42,915 bases of DNA, from positions 1 through 42,915 of IMG/VR virus record IMGVR_UViG_3300042691_037676. The stretch is one strand, 5' to 3'. Source of the DNA: a virus. A program made the translations under genes and the position numbers. Under the pieces are notes generated by a model that saw nothing but the letters and a program-made list of their open reading frames with translations, was not told the DNA's origin and did no database searches. Below, one piece after another: positions 28,701 to 36,297 of this stretch; the stretch's first letter is position 1; every line of letters starts with the position of its first letter.

Positions 28701-28937
28701 ACCAGCAACCTTATCACCTTCAATAAATGTAACGTAAGAACCCTCTGTTGATATAAATGTGCTACTTATGCCATTACTATTTAATATTGTTCTAGCTTTT
28801 TTTGTTGTTTCTAATTGAACATAGATTGACAAATCTTCTAATGGTACAGAAATATTATTTGATAAATTTTGTCCATCAAAATCATTAGGGTCTATTAATA
28901 ATGTTTTCTTGGAACTACATGAAATCTTATTCGCCAT
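22743..28937 (-). CDS. Giant baseplate protein with two cell-wall hydrolase domains
   Basis: A 2064-residue protein, by far the largest here. The N-terminal third reads as a baseplate or hub structural region (PLPYPIFTLTVKGYYGMP-like strands near residues 150-175, then YTYAMLSDMLIGYL), with coiled-coil stretches around 230-300 and 400-470. The middle is long beta-rich sequence with one CNTCYEKM cysteine pair. At about 1700-1870 lies a DUF2272-like domain (PWSAVFTSYLMLGGD, later GDLMCYKRSG and HCDVIYNV), and at about 1895-2050 a SleB-like hydrolase (ICALENGTDQGRCDVAQSIY, then NQYEPVDRA). Both are linked to peptidoglycan degradation, so the protein probably combines the roles T4 gives to gp27 and gp5. 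It overlaps the gp53-like gene by 11 nt. Confidence 0.85.
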   Translation of the reverse strand: MANKISCSSKKTLLIDPNDFDGQNLSNNISVPLEDLSIYVQLETTKKARTILNSNGISSTFISTEGSYVTFIEGDKVAGKKALTTSYTDLTTNLNEPNVQQALGISSIDIDFNSSYAPLIVINFIDLRGSAIFQNEEFIANGQNKYAEFFSLPYPIFTLTVKGYYGMPVKYNLHLTKFNARFNSQTGNFEITANFIGYTYAMLSDMLIGYLRAIPYTEKGKEKWEQIKETRSNLYTLDELAEKISKIDEGVKKLEDSDPNVADLKKLDSKLELITTLKSNINTFGQSDFNINKDATDFKFVLKDNFTTNTQVGPLIFAPLQTEQQTTSPFANPFAQTTNTELNDAIKTYNENIAENVKLFNTEMFSDISLNEKELSFSNVKTYKGLSLRLLNSTNTLTSELSQALDKVKTREELKIYGSQNNIAFEKVFDVYDFREQLRILNETETNLKQEGNNLKIEVANTLRNNITQEIKFEPTIRAIVGSFTAAVELFMHVLYDVATEATTSPIRKSELEKKFINSFDYKSTSVNKTTNNDASSKLNQNFYPWPEYREPDAVNKGAYVEKYLGNSNVLDASKIDETIFIDDLLKAFIESAKKIADIEIASELNNSNWIPINPIDTRLFIDSFPYKRIQANTKEEVIALLMERAFIYIGYTNYKLSKEEIVDIANKESEAILSLIDNDVIKKSLSQLKKEDFVDVKAKNNNESVSLIKKLNNDWYYNFIYDSQTKKILPITTNDNKFEYQFSFLENTKNKAEEGNLFLTNYTSSNYLNPNNTINQKEDDGGVYIKIISPDTYKSSIKSTSVVNESSTLLLDVLKLPQEKFNKQFNEVGFNQYSGPYSIQDYKVLNYGVDKMDKAEYRIMFFSDIKEGGFNYEPFAMGSVCYKRKEKITPYDIGSDKIKQFEKIQDAVKYTIGKQTTHDSLGKNRILLSSFIEEKSDNVSYPFIGFQISAFSDSDSAPIGLFGSRLYNEQIGNIFLKFDGDYAKALLFLHTLPWNGLYSSENDNQPKGIFNVNEILNTFGNRAGFISAPKLWVAFIGGMLWRADSSKPIFHKGTNIIKSGGSGNSDPINWTKGTESLIPTWDVSTVTPKKLQYLKHDSDDNRIYKFGSMVFPQDEDDDFIDLDNTLLQLPDQVKNEFKQVFFDFVKLRDGESDWSILKNKLEVFKPTTATTWVNTYNRLLTNISAGGGLYSDGTLRKEKMFSLFNAENNGKKVLNDYIIFSPYEDNDDFKYNFMTELKDNSDGVNMILELMTQEVYIANTTYRIWQQEKTFCNTCYEKMSNIFVSDDDLNTFISTCTSNFSKQNSQTVDEKKKQQKNEIFGSDSDIVIKFQLYRTCKNIYDKWIGGTDSLINLMFGKNEFRNGLDKELAGVGKEIRLIDSFRFVNRSFRDIGDEFIINPTPIISYLKENQNSSFYDVVGSLLSSNNFDFIALPSFINFNEKNLVKMFTPMTTLEAFDNGEIGPSFVCVYVGQTSKNLNFNASEYPNDGVDFRCDSEGNLETSLAQDFYQEKESHENNVAVFAVNYSQQNQNIFKDIILDQNEFSETAESLKIVDDIATKGSENRRTYGGQNIFNVYSVRSYKAEVEMMGNAMIQPMMYFQLNNIPMFHGAYMITHVKHNIKPNHMSTSFTGVRIKNIETKLMKESEFYMSLLESIGIDGIDETVNTNSVNGKNYIDDYYNDLLLNTPAVKTIENSQLPNKKALTDRALQEISNWKNGSIKEQDGVQFLDVYVKEVPGISSESAANDTTPWSAVFTSYLMLGGDKSFPKSPMHYDYVTNAMKGKNGYEAFSLNSGLKIKAEIGDLMCYKRSGSYTASHCDVIYNVENNKAYIVGGNIANTIQLKQINLDNGYLNQPVSEYKILVKKTNNFYYNSKKLIGTGVDISSNSGTVATGTDADYWSLVAICALENGTDQGRCDVAQSIYNRLDSKLYGSNTIKGLIIAKNQYEPVDRAVQEFNSINNKNTAIKAFMKSKNVSEQVAKNEIEKSVKALKNTTLVNSSKQFIGGRTDFYSNTIKDRIPLNGRVGLVERDNQIFGWFVGPSSIAYGKKNPIASNSPNFSNVA

Positions 28938-29247
28938 ATAATGTTCTATAATTTTCTATTTCATTTGTATATCTAGTTATCGCACTTTCAAAAGGAAATG
29001 GAATTCTTAATACGGTTAAATCTGGTATGTTAAATTCTAACCCACCAAATTCTGGATTAGCTAATTCTATTAACCAACCACTATATGGGTTATTGTAATA
29101 CGTTTCACTGATTTTGTCAAGTCTACTAACACCTTGTTTGTAAATAGCACTCTTATCGGATGATAATGGTGGTATTTTTATGCCTGGAAGTGGTAGAATA
29201 TTACCATTGGTTCTAAATTTGCTATATCTATCGAAGTAACTACTCAT
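28927..29247 (-). CDS. gp53/LysM-like baseplate protein
   Basis: A 106-residue protein with a LysM-like baseplate signature: SRLDKISETYYNNPYSGWLI (about residues 41-60) followed by ELANPE, then a hydrophobic strand NIPDLTVLRIPFP. Small proteins of this type join wedge and hub in contractile tails; T4 gp53 (196 aa) is the nearest functional analogue, but this one is shorter, and P2-type tail protein X is another option. The ATG at 29247 is 15 nt after a TATTTAT box of the candidate late promoter. It overlaps the 2064-aa gene by 11 nt, as expected for partners. Confidence 0.66.
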   Translation of the reverse strand: MSSYFDRYSKFRTNGNILPLPGIKIPPLSSDKSAIYKQGVSRLDKISETYYNNPYSGWLIELANPEFGGLEFNIPDLTVLRIPFPFESAITRYTNEIENYRTLYGE

Positions 29248-29262
29248 TGTTTTTGTTTTAAT

Positions 29263-29293
29263 ATAAATATAATTTTAATATTTATTTTGTAAA
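29263..29293 (-). promoter_or_regulatory. Candidate phage late promoter (copy 1)
   Basis: On the minus strand TTTACAAAA (29293-29285), 15 nt, TATTTAT (29269-29263), then 15 nt to the ATG of the gp53-like gene. The same two boxes with the same 15-nt spacing precede the 1361-aa and 237-aa tail genes. No terminator separates it from the upstream gene. Confidence 0.6.
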
Positions 29294-29295
29294 TA

Positions 29296-32200
29296 TTAAT
29301 TATAACCCCATGGACTTCCAGCACCACCACCACCAGGTAATCCTCCTTCAAATCCTCCAAATTTACCCTCCCACTGTTCCTGTTCTTTCTTTGATATATA
29401 GTTAGAAATCCAAGGAGAGTCACCAAATTTATTACCTAATACTTCAATTGAAATATAATAAAGATATGATTTTTTATACTTTAAACCATCATAACTATTA
29501 GCAAAAAAATATTTTTTACTTGTGTTACTTCCAAGAACGCCAACACCTAATTCTCGTTTAAAAAATGAATTTAATGGGTCAATTAAATATAATCTAAAAT
29601 TATAATTTTTACTTAATGTATTAGATAAAACAATTTCTAATTCACCTATAAAATAATCACCACTAAGTTTTTTTGATTCGCCATATTTAACAGATATTAT
29701 TTTATTGATATCTGGTTGTGTTTGAGTAATTAAAGGAATATTTTTTTTTATTGCTTCATCATTTGCTTTCTTTTGGTCAATAATTGGATTTGTATCATCA
29801 ACATTAATTGGTGGTATTACTTCTTTTTTTACTTCTTCTTTTATTGAATCATTTTTTAATTGGTTTTTATCTATATAGTCAGCTCTTGGGTCATATACTT
29901 GTGCGTTAGCATAATAATTAAATGATAATGCATTTTGTAATTTTTGAATTGGACCCATTAATGAACTACCACCAATAAATTTAAATGACATATTGACATT
30001 AGCTATCATTGGTTGTACCCCAATACCCTCTGGATTTAAATCCCAAACTAGTGGTTCATAATCAAATGCGATATTATCAATAACAATTTTCGTATTATAA
30101 AAATCACCTAATCTTAAAATACATACTGGTGCTCTACCAAAAGCCAAATTGTTAGCACCCTGTTTTTCAAGTGTTGGTCCTTGTCTAGTACATTGATGTA
30201 AGAATGTTAATCTAGAATTTAGTCCTTCTGGTGTTGTAGAATGAAAAGCTGGGTGAAAATATCTAATTTTTTCTCTGAAACTATCAAAAACAAATTTATC
30301 TTTATCTGTTAATTGTTCAAAATACCTACTTTCATCATACAATCTATTTTTAATTTTTGTGTTGATGTCTCGTGTTGATGTTGTTTGTTGAATTGGTTCT
30401 GGTTGAATTGTTTCTGAAGCGGCTAATTCATTACTAAATTCAAAAACAACACTACTTCTCCTATCAGATTTACACGCAAAAGTATCTGTTGCTGCACTTA
30501 TTCCTGTGATACATTCGCTTTGATTGGCCGTTAAAGCTGTGTTTTTAGGTGTTGCAAAACGTTTGGCTATATAGTCTTGTGTTTTCCCGTTAAATATCCC
30601 TAAAGTATTTATTAAATATTTTTTTATACTTTCTGTTCTTGCGTCAGCTAATTTTTTATTAGAATCTGGATTACCCTGTGGGCTGGCATATGATGTTATT
30701 CTGATGATACAATGTGGACATTTTTCATCTAAATATTTTGCTAATGCTGGACCATAATTTGGGTCGGAAAATCCGCTATAACTAATCCCATCTAACTCAA
30801 CGATTCCACCTCGCCAACCATTTAAACCATAATTATGGTCATCAACCCATGGTGTTTGTGATGTCACACCACCGACATATGAACCAATACCATAACCAGA
30901 ATCATAAACATTATAATCTATCTTTTCTGTTGGTGTTGGTGAACCATTTTTTAAACCATTCTCATAACCCTTAGAAATTATGTCAGTAATATTAGAACCA
31001 TCATTAGGGAAATAAACTGTAAAACTATCTGGTGCTATTTCGGGAGCAATAACAACTTCTTGTGTTGTTATTTTTTGTGTTTCAGCACCATCACTTTTTT
31101 CAGAAACGGTTAATTTATCAGCAAATTTACTTGCTGGGTCAATACAACCAGCAAAAAATGAAGCTACGTAGTTATCATCTGGACCATTAGGGTTCCTAAA
31201 TCCATTAATGTAGCTAGGGTGGTCAACTATAATACTAAATGATAAATTACCACTTCTTTCAGTGTTATTATAGGTATATATTGGTTCACCTCGACCAATA
31301 AAATTAGTACTTTCCCAATTTACGGCTGATGTTTCATTAAATTGAATATTATATGGTGGAAACCACATTATTCTACCTTTTTTACCACTTAATAAATCAC
31401 CCATTCCTATTTCAACTGGTGGTAAATTAGGACTTTCATCAGCCCAAGCTAAGTTTTCAATTGAAAACATAAATTTTTTTGGGTCAGCCCCAACATAACC
31501 ATTTTTATCTTTTGTATATGGTGCTATTTTAGGAAAACCGTATTCATCTAAAGTTAAATTTTCAGTTTGAAATCTATATGGGACTGTATCACCAGTATAT
31601 ACCCCCTTGTGTCTTATTAAATTTTTAACACTATCATATCTACCAATTGTTGTCCAACTTCTACAAAAAGTAGAATCTGGGTTTGACAATACATTTACAT
31701 AACCATTTACATCATATAAATTTTTACTTAAAACAGCACTACCCTTAGAAAGTGTTTTATTATTACTTGTTAAAATTTGACTTGAGCTAACATTAGCTTC
31801 TCCTTTTGCTGTTACTATATTTTTCATACCAGCACTTCTAAATAATTTTTGTGTTTTTACTAATAAAGAAGTCTTTGGTAAAATAGCCCCAGTAATATCG
31901 ATTAAATCAGCTCTTGGTGCACCTTCATCATCTTCATTGATTGTGTTTACCGTACCACCAACATCTGAAGTCCATGTAAAACCAACATCACTTAACTTTC
32001 TATTATCATAACCAGTATTACCTTTTGGTCCAGTAAATGTTTCTTCTGGTCCTTTAAAACCATATTCACTAATCATCGCTGAACGATTATAACTAATGCT
32101 TGGTATTAATCCATCAGCATTTAAAAAATTTAAAATAGTACCCTTGGTTTTATCATCATAAAAAGCATAAAGATTTGGATTAATTGCTTTTTGACCTTTG

Positions 32201-33381
32201 TTGTTTAAATATCCTGGTGCGTAACCGCTTCTAAATTGTGTATTTTCTGGTTTATCAAAATCACCACTACCCGTTAAATTAGCATTGGCATTAGCAATCA
32301 AAGCCAATGCTTGTCCTTTACCAGTATTTTCAATCATACTATTGGCTCTTTCAATATTACCAGATTGATTTTCTGATGAAAAAATTGAACCAGCTTCAGA
32401 TAAATAACTTTTTGGTATTGTAAAACCTAATATTCTTGCTGTATAATCACCAGTTTTTCCTAAAGCTCCAGAAGGCATTGTAATTTTATAGTTTGGTCTA
32501 AGTCCTGGAAGTGGGCCACCTTTTACCAAAGCTAATAAATTTTCACCAATATTTAAACCACCAAAAAGAATTTGTTCAGCATTAAAAGCAGCATTATTTG
32601 CTAACGCTAAAGCTAATTGTTGTCCACCAATTAAACCTAATTTTGTATCATTTACTAAACCAGTTGAACCTAATACTCTACCAGCTAAACTAGCTCTAAA
32701 ATCAAAATTGGTTACAACACCACCTTTAGCTAATCCTAAGCCTTGACCATTTAATACACTTCCAATTATATTTACAGCTTGAATACCATTTGTGTTACCT
32801 CTATTTAAACCACCATAAACATCAGCATATCCTTGTATTTGTTGTGCAAAACCAGCTGGTTGAAGACTGATAAAATCAGCCATATCAATTTGTTTACTTG
32901 AATCTAAATATAAATTATAAAGTGTACTTTTCTTTCTAAAACCAGCATGTTCTGTTTTACCAATAATACCAACTTCTTTGATTTGTTCATTTGATGATTG
33001 TGGATATGATTGAATACCATTTGGAAATTGAATATCTCCAAAAACACCTTCATTTTTTTGAACATAATCAATATTTTGTAATACAGCTGCATCATCACCA
33101 TAATTCTTAAATTGATTTGGAAGAACAGCTAATTCATATCTTAAAATACCTTCAACTTCTAGTGGTAAACCAAATGGTGTAACATTAGCATTACCATTGA
33201 TTGATGTATCCAATACGGGTTCACCAATTCTTGGACTACCATTTAAAGATGTTGAAATTTGTGGATATACAGGTAATAAATTCTTATTTAATAAGAAGTC
33301 TCTAGCCCCATACGTAACAGCAATATCTGTTATATTATTTTTTGTACTTGGTGTTGGACTTGAAGTATTATAAAATGGCAT
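29296..33381 (-). CDS. Large baseplate protein with an OmpA-like domain
   Basis: A 1361-residue protein. Its N-terminal 600 residues are Gly, Asn and Ala rich. A baseplate-type module appears at about 660-720 (MWFPPYNIQFNETSAVNW, FIGRGEPIYTYNNTERSG) and seems to resume at about 1050-1165 (APVCILRLGDFYNTKIVID, MSFKFIGGSSLMGPIQKL). Between them, at about 845-985, lies an OmpA/MotB-like domain: IRITSYASPQGNPDSNKKLA, then ADARTESIKKYL and a closing DRRSSVVFEF strand. OmpA domains bind peptidoglycan, so this tail part may grip the cell wall after the outer membrane is crossed. The last 200 residues are linker and a beta domain ending in Gly-rich sequence. The candidate late promoter stands 14 nt before the ATG. 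Confidence 0.82.
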   Translation of the reverse strand: MPFYNTSSPTPSTKNNITDIAVTYGARDFLLNKNLLPVYPQISTSLNGSPRIGEPVLDTSINGNANVTPFGLPLEVEGILRYELAVLPNQFKNYGDDAAVLQNIDYVQKNEGVFGDIQFPNGIQSYPQSSNEQIKEVGIIGKTEHAGFRKKSTLYNLYLDSSKQIDMADFISLQPAGFAQQIQGYADVYGGLNRGNTNGIQAVNIIGSVLNGQGLGLAKGGVVTNFDFRASLAGRVLGSTGLVNDTKLGLIGGQQLALALANNAAFNAEQILFGGLNIGENLLALVKGGPLPGLRPNYKITMPSGALGKTGDYTARILGFTIPKSYLSEAGSIFSSENQSGNIERANSMIENTGKGQALALIANANANLTGSGDFDKPENTQFRSGYAPGYLNNKGQKAINPNLYAFYDDKTKGTILNFLNADGLIPSISYNRSAMISEYGFKGPEETFTGPKGNTGYDNRKLSDVGFTWTSDVGGTVNTINEDDEGAPRADLIDITGAILPKTSLLVKTQKLFRSAGMKNIVTAKGEANVSSSQILTSNNKTLSKGSAVLSKNLYDVNGYVNVLSNPDSTFCRSWTTIGRYDSVKNLIRHKGVYTGDTVPYRFQTENLTLDEYGFPKIAPYTKDKNGYVGADPKKFMFSIENLAWADESPNLPPVEIGMGDLLSGKKGRIMWFPPYNIQFNETSAVNWESTNFIGRGEPIYTYNNTERSGNLSFSIIVDHPSYINGFRNPNGPDDNYVASFFAGCIDPASKFADKLTVSEKSDGAETQKITTQEVVIAPEIAPDSFTVYFPNDGSNITDIISKGYENGLKNGSPTPTEKIDYNVYDSGYGIGSYVGGVTSQTPWVDDHNYGLNGWRGGIVELDGISYSGFSDPNYGPALAKYLDEKCPHCIIRITSYASPQGNPDSNKKLADARTESIKKYLINTLGIFNGKTQDYIAKRFATPKNTALTANQSECITGISAATDTFACKSDRRSSVVFEFSNELAASETIQPEPIQQTTSTRDINTKIKNRLYDESRYFEQLTDKDKFVFDSFREKIRYFHPAFHSTTPEGLNSRLTFLHQCTRQGPTLEKQGANNLAFGRAPVCILRLGDFYNTKIVIDNIAFDYEPLVWDLNPEGIGVQPMIANVNMSFKFIGGSSLMGPIQKLQNALSFNYYANAQVYDPRADYIDKNQLKNDSIKEEVKKEVIPPINVDDTNPIIDQKKANDEAIKKNIPLITQTQPDINKIISVKYGESKKLSGDYFIGELEIVLSNTLSKNYNFRLYLIDPLNSFFKRELGVGVLGSNTSKKYFFANSYDGLKYKKSYLYYISIEVLGNKFGDSPWISNYISKKEQEQWEGKFGGFEGGLPGGGGAGSPWGYN

Positions 33382-33395
33382 AGTATTATTTCTAT

Positions 33396-33426
33396 ATAAA
33401 TACTATTCTACACCAATTTTTGTAAA
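33396..33426 (-). promoter_or_regulatory. Candidate phage late promoter (copy 2)
   Basis: On the minus strand TTTACAAAA (33426-33418), 15 nt, TATTTAT (33402-33396), then 14 nt to the ATG of the 1361-aa baseplate gene. It is immediately downstream, in transcription order, of the tandem AT repeats at 33437-33520. Confidence 0.6.
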
Positions 33427-33436
33427 AATAAATAAA

Positions 33437-33472
33437 TTTATAATAATATTTATAATAATATTTATAATAATT
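33437..33472. repeat. Three 12-bp AT tandem repeats
   Basis: Three copies of TTTATAATAATA (last base T in copy 3). On the minus strand the array contains two copies of TATAAATA (33454-33447 and 33466-33459), which is the T4 late promoter consensus. The array lies in the 199-nt gap between the tape measure and the 1361-aa gene. Confidence 0.88.
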
Positions 33473-33478
33473 AAAGTA

Positions 33479-33520
33479 TATCTTTTAAATAATATCTTTT
33501 AAATAATATCTTTTAAATAA
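33479..33520. repeat. Three 14-bp AT tandem repeats
   Basis: Three perfect copies of TATCTTTTAAATAA, followed by a degenerate fourth (TATATTTTATAC). The array is 6 nt from the 12-bp array, so the gap holds two adjacent, unrelated AT-only iterons. No stem is strong enough for a normal terminator. Confidence 0.88.
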
Positions 33521-33580
33521 TATATTTTATACAAAAATACCGTTTTTTTTTGACAAAAACAAGTGTTTTGTAAAATATAT

Positions 33581-35677
33581 TTAATTTTTTCCACCATTTA
33601 TTGCTTTTTCTGTTTCAGAATGTATCATTGCAGTCAAGTTTCTTATAAAAGTAGGGTCTTTGGTAATCTCAACAGGTATATTACCACCACCAGGAAGACT
33701 CAACATTAATGTACCGTTAATATTGACATCATCAAAAATATGTTTAATAATTTGTGGTTTTTCAACCTTAGATTTTAAACTCTTATCAATAATACCATTT
33801 GGTTTCATTGCCAATAAATCATCTTTATTATCAATAGGTGTTACTGTGCCATTTTGTACAATAGCATTTCCTTTTGAAAAATCAGAACCGTAATTCTTAC
33901 CCATTTCAAATAAACCATCATGTGTTGGTTGGTTCATAGCATCACCAATTATTTTACCACCCAAACCACCAGCTAAACCACCACCAGCTGCTGCTGCTAT
34001 TACAAGCGGTGTTGCTAAACCTCCAGTTGCTGCTATTGCTGCTGCACCAGCAGCAAGTCCTAAACCAGCCATCCAAGCAGCTTTATCACCTTCTTTTGTT
34101 GATTCGTTACCTTTAGTTTCAGAAAACTTACCACCAAGATATTTTCCAAAAGAAATAGCACCTAAAGCAGTGGCAACACCAGCTAATCCAATAGCTATTG
34201 GGCCTAACGCAGCGGCCAATGCTGGTGCGGCAGTTGAAAAAGCACCAAAAGCAGAGACAATACCACTTGCTGCACCAGCAATAGTAGCACCAATACTAAG
34301 TACCTTAGAAGCAACTATAGCTAAAAGGAATGTCTTAGGAAAATCAAGTATTATACCCCCAAAAAATGATATAACTTTACCAACCATACCAGCAAAAGCA
34401 GCAATTTTTTCACCCCATTTTTCTGTTTTAAATTTTTTGACAAACCCATCAATTTTAGGTAATAATTCTTGATTAATTGTTTCAATAATTGGTAGTAAAA
34501 ACACTTTCATACCATTAATTGTATTAGTTAAAGCGTCATCAAATGTTCTGGCCGCTTTAGCTCTTTCTTCAAGCCCTTTCTTTTCAGCTACTTTACTAGC
34601 TAACATAGTCTTATCAGCGGATGATAATGTTTTAATTAGTTTAGGTGTGCCATCAATATTAATATAAGCTTCACCTTTTTCATTAAATTGCGACTTATTA
34701 GTTAAATATTCGGCTAATTCTTTATCTTCTTTACTACCACTAAGACTAAAATTCATTTGTGATTTAATCTTGGTAAATTTAGCCGCATTTTTACCAGCTT
34801 CAGCTAATTCATCATAAGAAACACCCATTTGCTCAGCTACTTTACGAAGTCTATGCATTTCCAACCCAGAAATTTCAAATTCACCATTTTCCTTGTTAAA
34901 ATGAACAGCTGATTTAGCTGCTTCTCCAAGTGCTGCTGTTAACCCTTCCATATCGTTACGAGCCATGTACATCAATTTGAATGGGTCAGCCAATTTAGCC
35001 CATTCACCACCCATAACTTGCAACTGCGATGACATATCAACAGCACCTTCAATATCAAATAACTTTTCGGCCATATTAGCGGCAAAGTTCATATCAACAC
35101 CTAATTTAGTTGTTGTTTCTGCCATCTTAGCCAATCCTTTTGCACCACCCTTAAAATTGTACTTATTCAACATTTTTATGTTTTGTTGAATATTTTTAAC
35201 AACCTTAGATGCATTAAGACCCATTTTATGTGAATCATTAAGTGTTTTTTCAACAAAATCACGAGTACGCTCAGCTGAATATCCTTGATTCTCCATATCA
35301 GCAGCCATACTAGCTGCGCCTTCAGCTCCAAGACCAGTTGCGACTGCCAATTGACTCATGGCTTTAAGACCATCTTGAGTTAGGATGACATTCCTACCAA
35401 TCCCATCAGCATAATCTGACTGCATCTTAGCTAATTGTTCTATATTAACACCAATCTGATTAGTCTCCCAAGAAGCTGATTTGATACCCTCATAAAAACC
35501 ATTAGTTTCTTTAGATAATAAACCCATGGATAGAGCAGATTTTTTCATATCTGAATCCATCTTAAATAATTCTTTAAAAGGTATTACACCTTTAAATTCA
35601 GCTTTTATTGAATTTAAATTACTTTGTATTCTACTAGTAAGTTTTTGAACAGCTGATAAATTAGTTTGCCAACTCAT
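33581..35677 (-). CDS. Tail tape measure protein
   Basis: A 698-residue protein with the expected tape-measure design. Residues 1-390 are helical and charged (LNSIKAEFKGVIPF..., MGVSYDELAEAGKNAAKF). Residues about 400-600 are strongly Ala/Gly-rich with hydrophobic spans (ISFFGGIILDFPKTFLLAIV, GLGLAAGAAAIAATGGLA), which may insert in the host membrane during ejection. The C-terminus (GTLMLSLPGGGNIPVEITKD) is a short beta region followed by an amphipathic helix. If the common 0.15 nm per residue holds, the tail would be about 100 nm. It lies directly below the chaperone-like genes, the normal order. T4 gp29 (590 aa) is the functional equivalent, but sequence similarity is not obvious. Confidence 0.85.
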   Translation of the reverse strand: MSWQTNLSAVQKLTSRIQSNLNSIKAEFKGVIPFKELFKMDSDMKKSALSMGLLSKETNGFYEGIKSASWETNQIGVNIEQLAKMQSDYADGIGRNVILTQDGLKAMSQLAVATGLGAEGAASMAADMENQGYSAERTRDFVEKTLNDSHKMGLNASKVVKNIQQNIKMLNKYNFKGGAKGLAKMAETTTKLGVDMNFAANMAEKLFDIEGAVDMSSQLQVMGGEWAKLADPFKLMYMARNDMEGLTAALGEAAKSAVHFNKENGEFEISGLEMHRLRKVAEQMGVSYDELAEAGKNAAKFTKIKSQMNFSLSGSKEDKELAEYLTNKSQFNEKGEAYINIDGTPKLIKTLSSADKTMLASKVAEKKGLEERAKAARTFDDALTNTINGMKVFLLPIIETINQELLPKIDGFVKKFKTEKWGEKIAAFAGMVGKVISFFGGIILDFPKTFLLAIVASKVLSIGATIAGAASGIVSAFGAFSTAAPALAAALGPIAIGLAGVATALGAISFGKYLGGKFSETKGNESTKEGDKAAWMAGLGLAAGAAAIAATGGLATPLVIAAAAGGGLAGGLGGKIIGDAMNQPTHDGLFEMGKNYGSDFSKGNAIVQNGTVTPIDNKDDLLAMKPNGIIDKSLKSKVEKPQIIKHIFDDVNINGTLMLSLPGGGNIPVEITKDPTFIRNLTAMIHSETEKAINGGKN

Positions 35678-35680
35678 ACC

Positions 35681-35908
35681 TTATATTGATTTATTAATTT
35701 TAATTATCGTATCTTTAGTTTCTTCAAGAGTTTTATTAAAATCTATTTGTGATTTATTTTGTGAATTAATTAAATCAATTTTTTTTAGTTCTTGACTTAA
35801 AATTTCTTTATTAATGCTTTTAATTTCCTTAATAATATTAAGTGTTCTATCAAGAGCAATATTAAATTTTAATTGAAGTTCAAGTTGTTCTTTTGAAATA
35901 TTATCCAT
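35681..35908 (-). CDS. Small coiled-coil protein upstream of the tape measure
   Basis: A 75-residue, almost entirely helical protein (MDNISKEQLELQLKFNIALD...) rich in Lys, Ile, Glu, Leu and Asn with heptad-like hydrophobic spacing. Its stop is 3 nt above the tape measure ATG, so the two are co-translated. The gap upstream (35909-35976) holds a strong hairpin terminator and then two overlapping TATTTAT boxes 19 and 25 nt before the ATG, without a clear TTTACAAAA partner. A partner or chaperone of the tape measure is a reasonable guess. No family is recognised. Confidence 0.7.
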   Translation of the reverse strand: MDNISKEQLELQLKFNIALDRTLNIIKEIKSINKEILSQELKKIDLINSQNKSQIDFNKTLEETKDTIIKINKSI

Positions 35909-35943
35909 GTTAGTTATGTTTATATCTATAAATATAAATATAT

Positions 35944-35978
35944 AAAAAAATTACCCACGAATTGTGGGTAATTTTTTT
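35944..35978. terminator. Strong bidirectional hairpin terminator
   Basis: A 15-bp perfect stem whose core is ATTACCCAC/GTGGGTAAT (35944-35958 with 35964-35978) and loop GAATT. It is flanked by A and T runs on both strands. It overlaps the stop of the 106-aa frame and separates the chaperone genes from the coiled-coil and tape measure genes. Confidence 0.9.
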
Positions 35979-36297
35979 ATATAGGTAATTTACCATTATT
36001 TATTTGGTTTTTAAGTGCTTGTCCACTTACTTTAGTTGTTCTAGAACCTTTATAATTATTAGATTTTGAGTTTTTTTTCATATCTTCCATTTTTTCTTCT
36101 TGTTCTGACATTCTTCTATGATGTCTGGCAAGATAAAAACGTCGTTCGTTAGTGGGCATGTTCATTACGCTGTCATAAGTAAAATTTTGCATTACCTGTG
36201 TACAAACGTAAATTTCCTCCCATAAATGGTCCTTATACTCGGAAGTTAGGCCAAAAAAAGTTGACGTTAAGGGGAAGAAAGGTAGTAATAGACCCAC
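35977..36297 (-). CDS. Second frame of tail-chaperone pair (probable frameshift extension)
   Basis: A frame of 106 codons if read from a GTG at 36297. That start lies inside the end of the 416-aa gene, has no spaced ribosome-binding site, and the first in-frame ATG is only at residue 36. The conserved-looking part begins at about residue 20 (YKDHLWEEIYVCTQVMQNF, then YDSVMNMPTNERRFYLARHH) and resembles small chaperone-like domains found next to tape-measure genes; it ends in a basic, Lys/Asn-rich tail. It is in the +1 frame (equivalently -2) to the upstream gene and shares a T7 run with it. I therefore think it is made as a C-terminal extension by ribosomal slippage; the fusion would have 501 residues. 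An independent product cannot be excluded. Confidence 0.62.
   Translation of the reverse strand: MGLLLPFFPLTSTFFGLTSEYKDHLWEEIYVCTQVMQNFTYDSVMNMPTNERRFYLARHHRRMSEQEEKMEDMKKNSKSNNYKGSRTTKVSGQALKNQINNGKLPI

Noticed and set aside
29244-29426. 60-codon minus-strand frame overlapping the end of the 1361-aa gene
   Set aside because: It lies largely inside the end of the 1361-aa gene in another frame, with no promoter or leader of its own; the Gly-rich C-terminus of the larger gene explains it.
33437-33520. CRISPR-like array
   Set aside because: Units are 12 and 14 bp, directly adjacent with no spacers, and made only of A/T-rich words.
34170-34472. Ala/Pro-rich plus-strand frame
   Set aside because: Antisense of the Ala/Gly-rich tape measure region, where stop codons are rare by composition.
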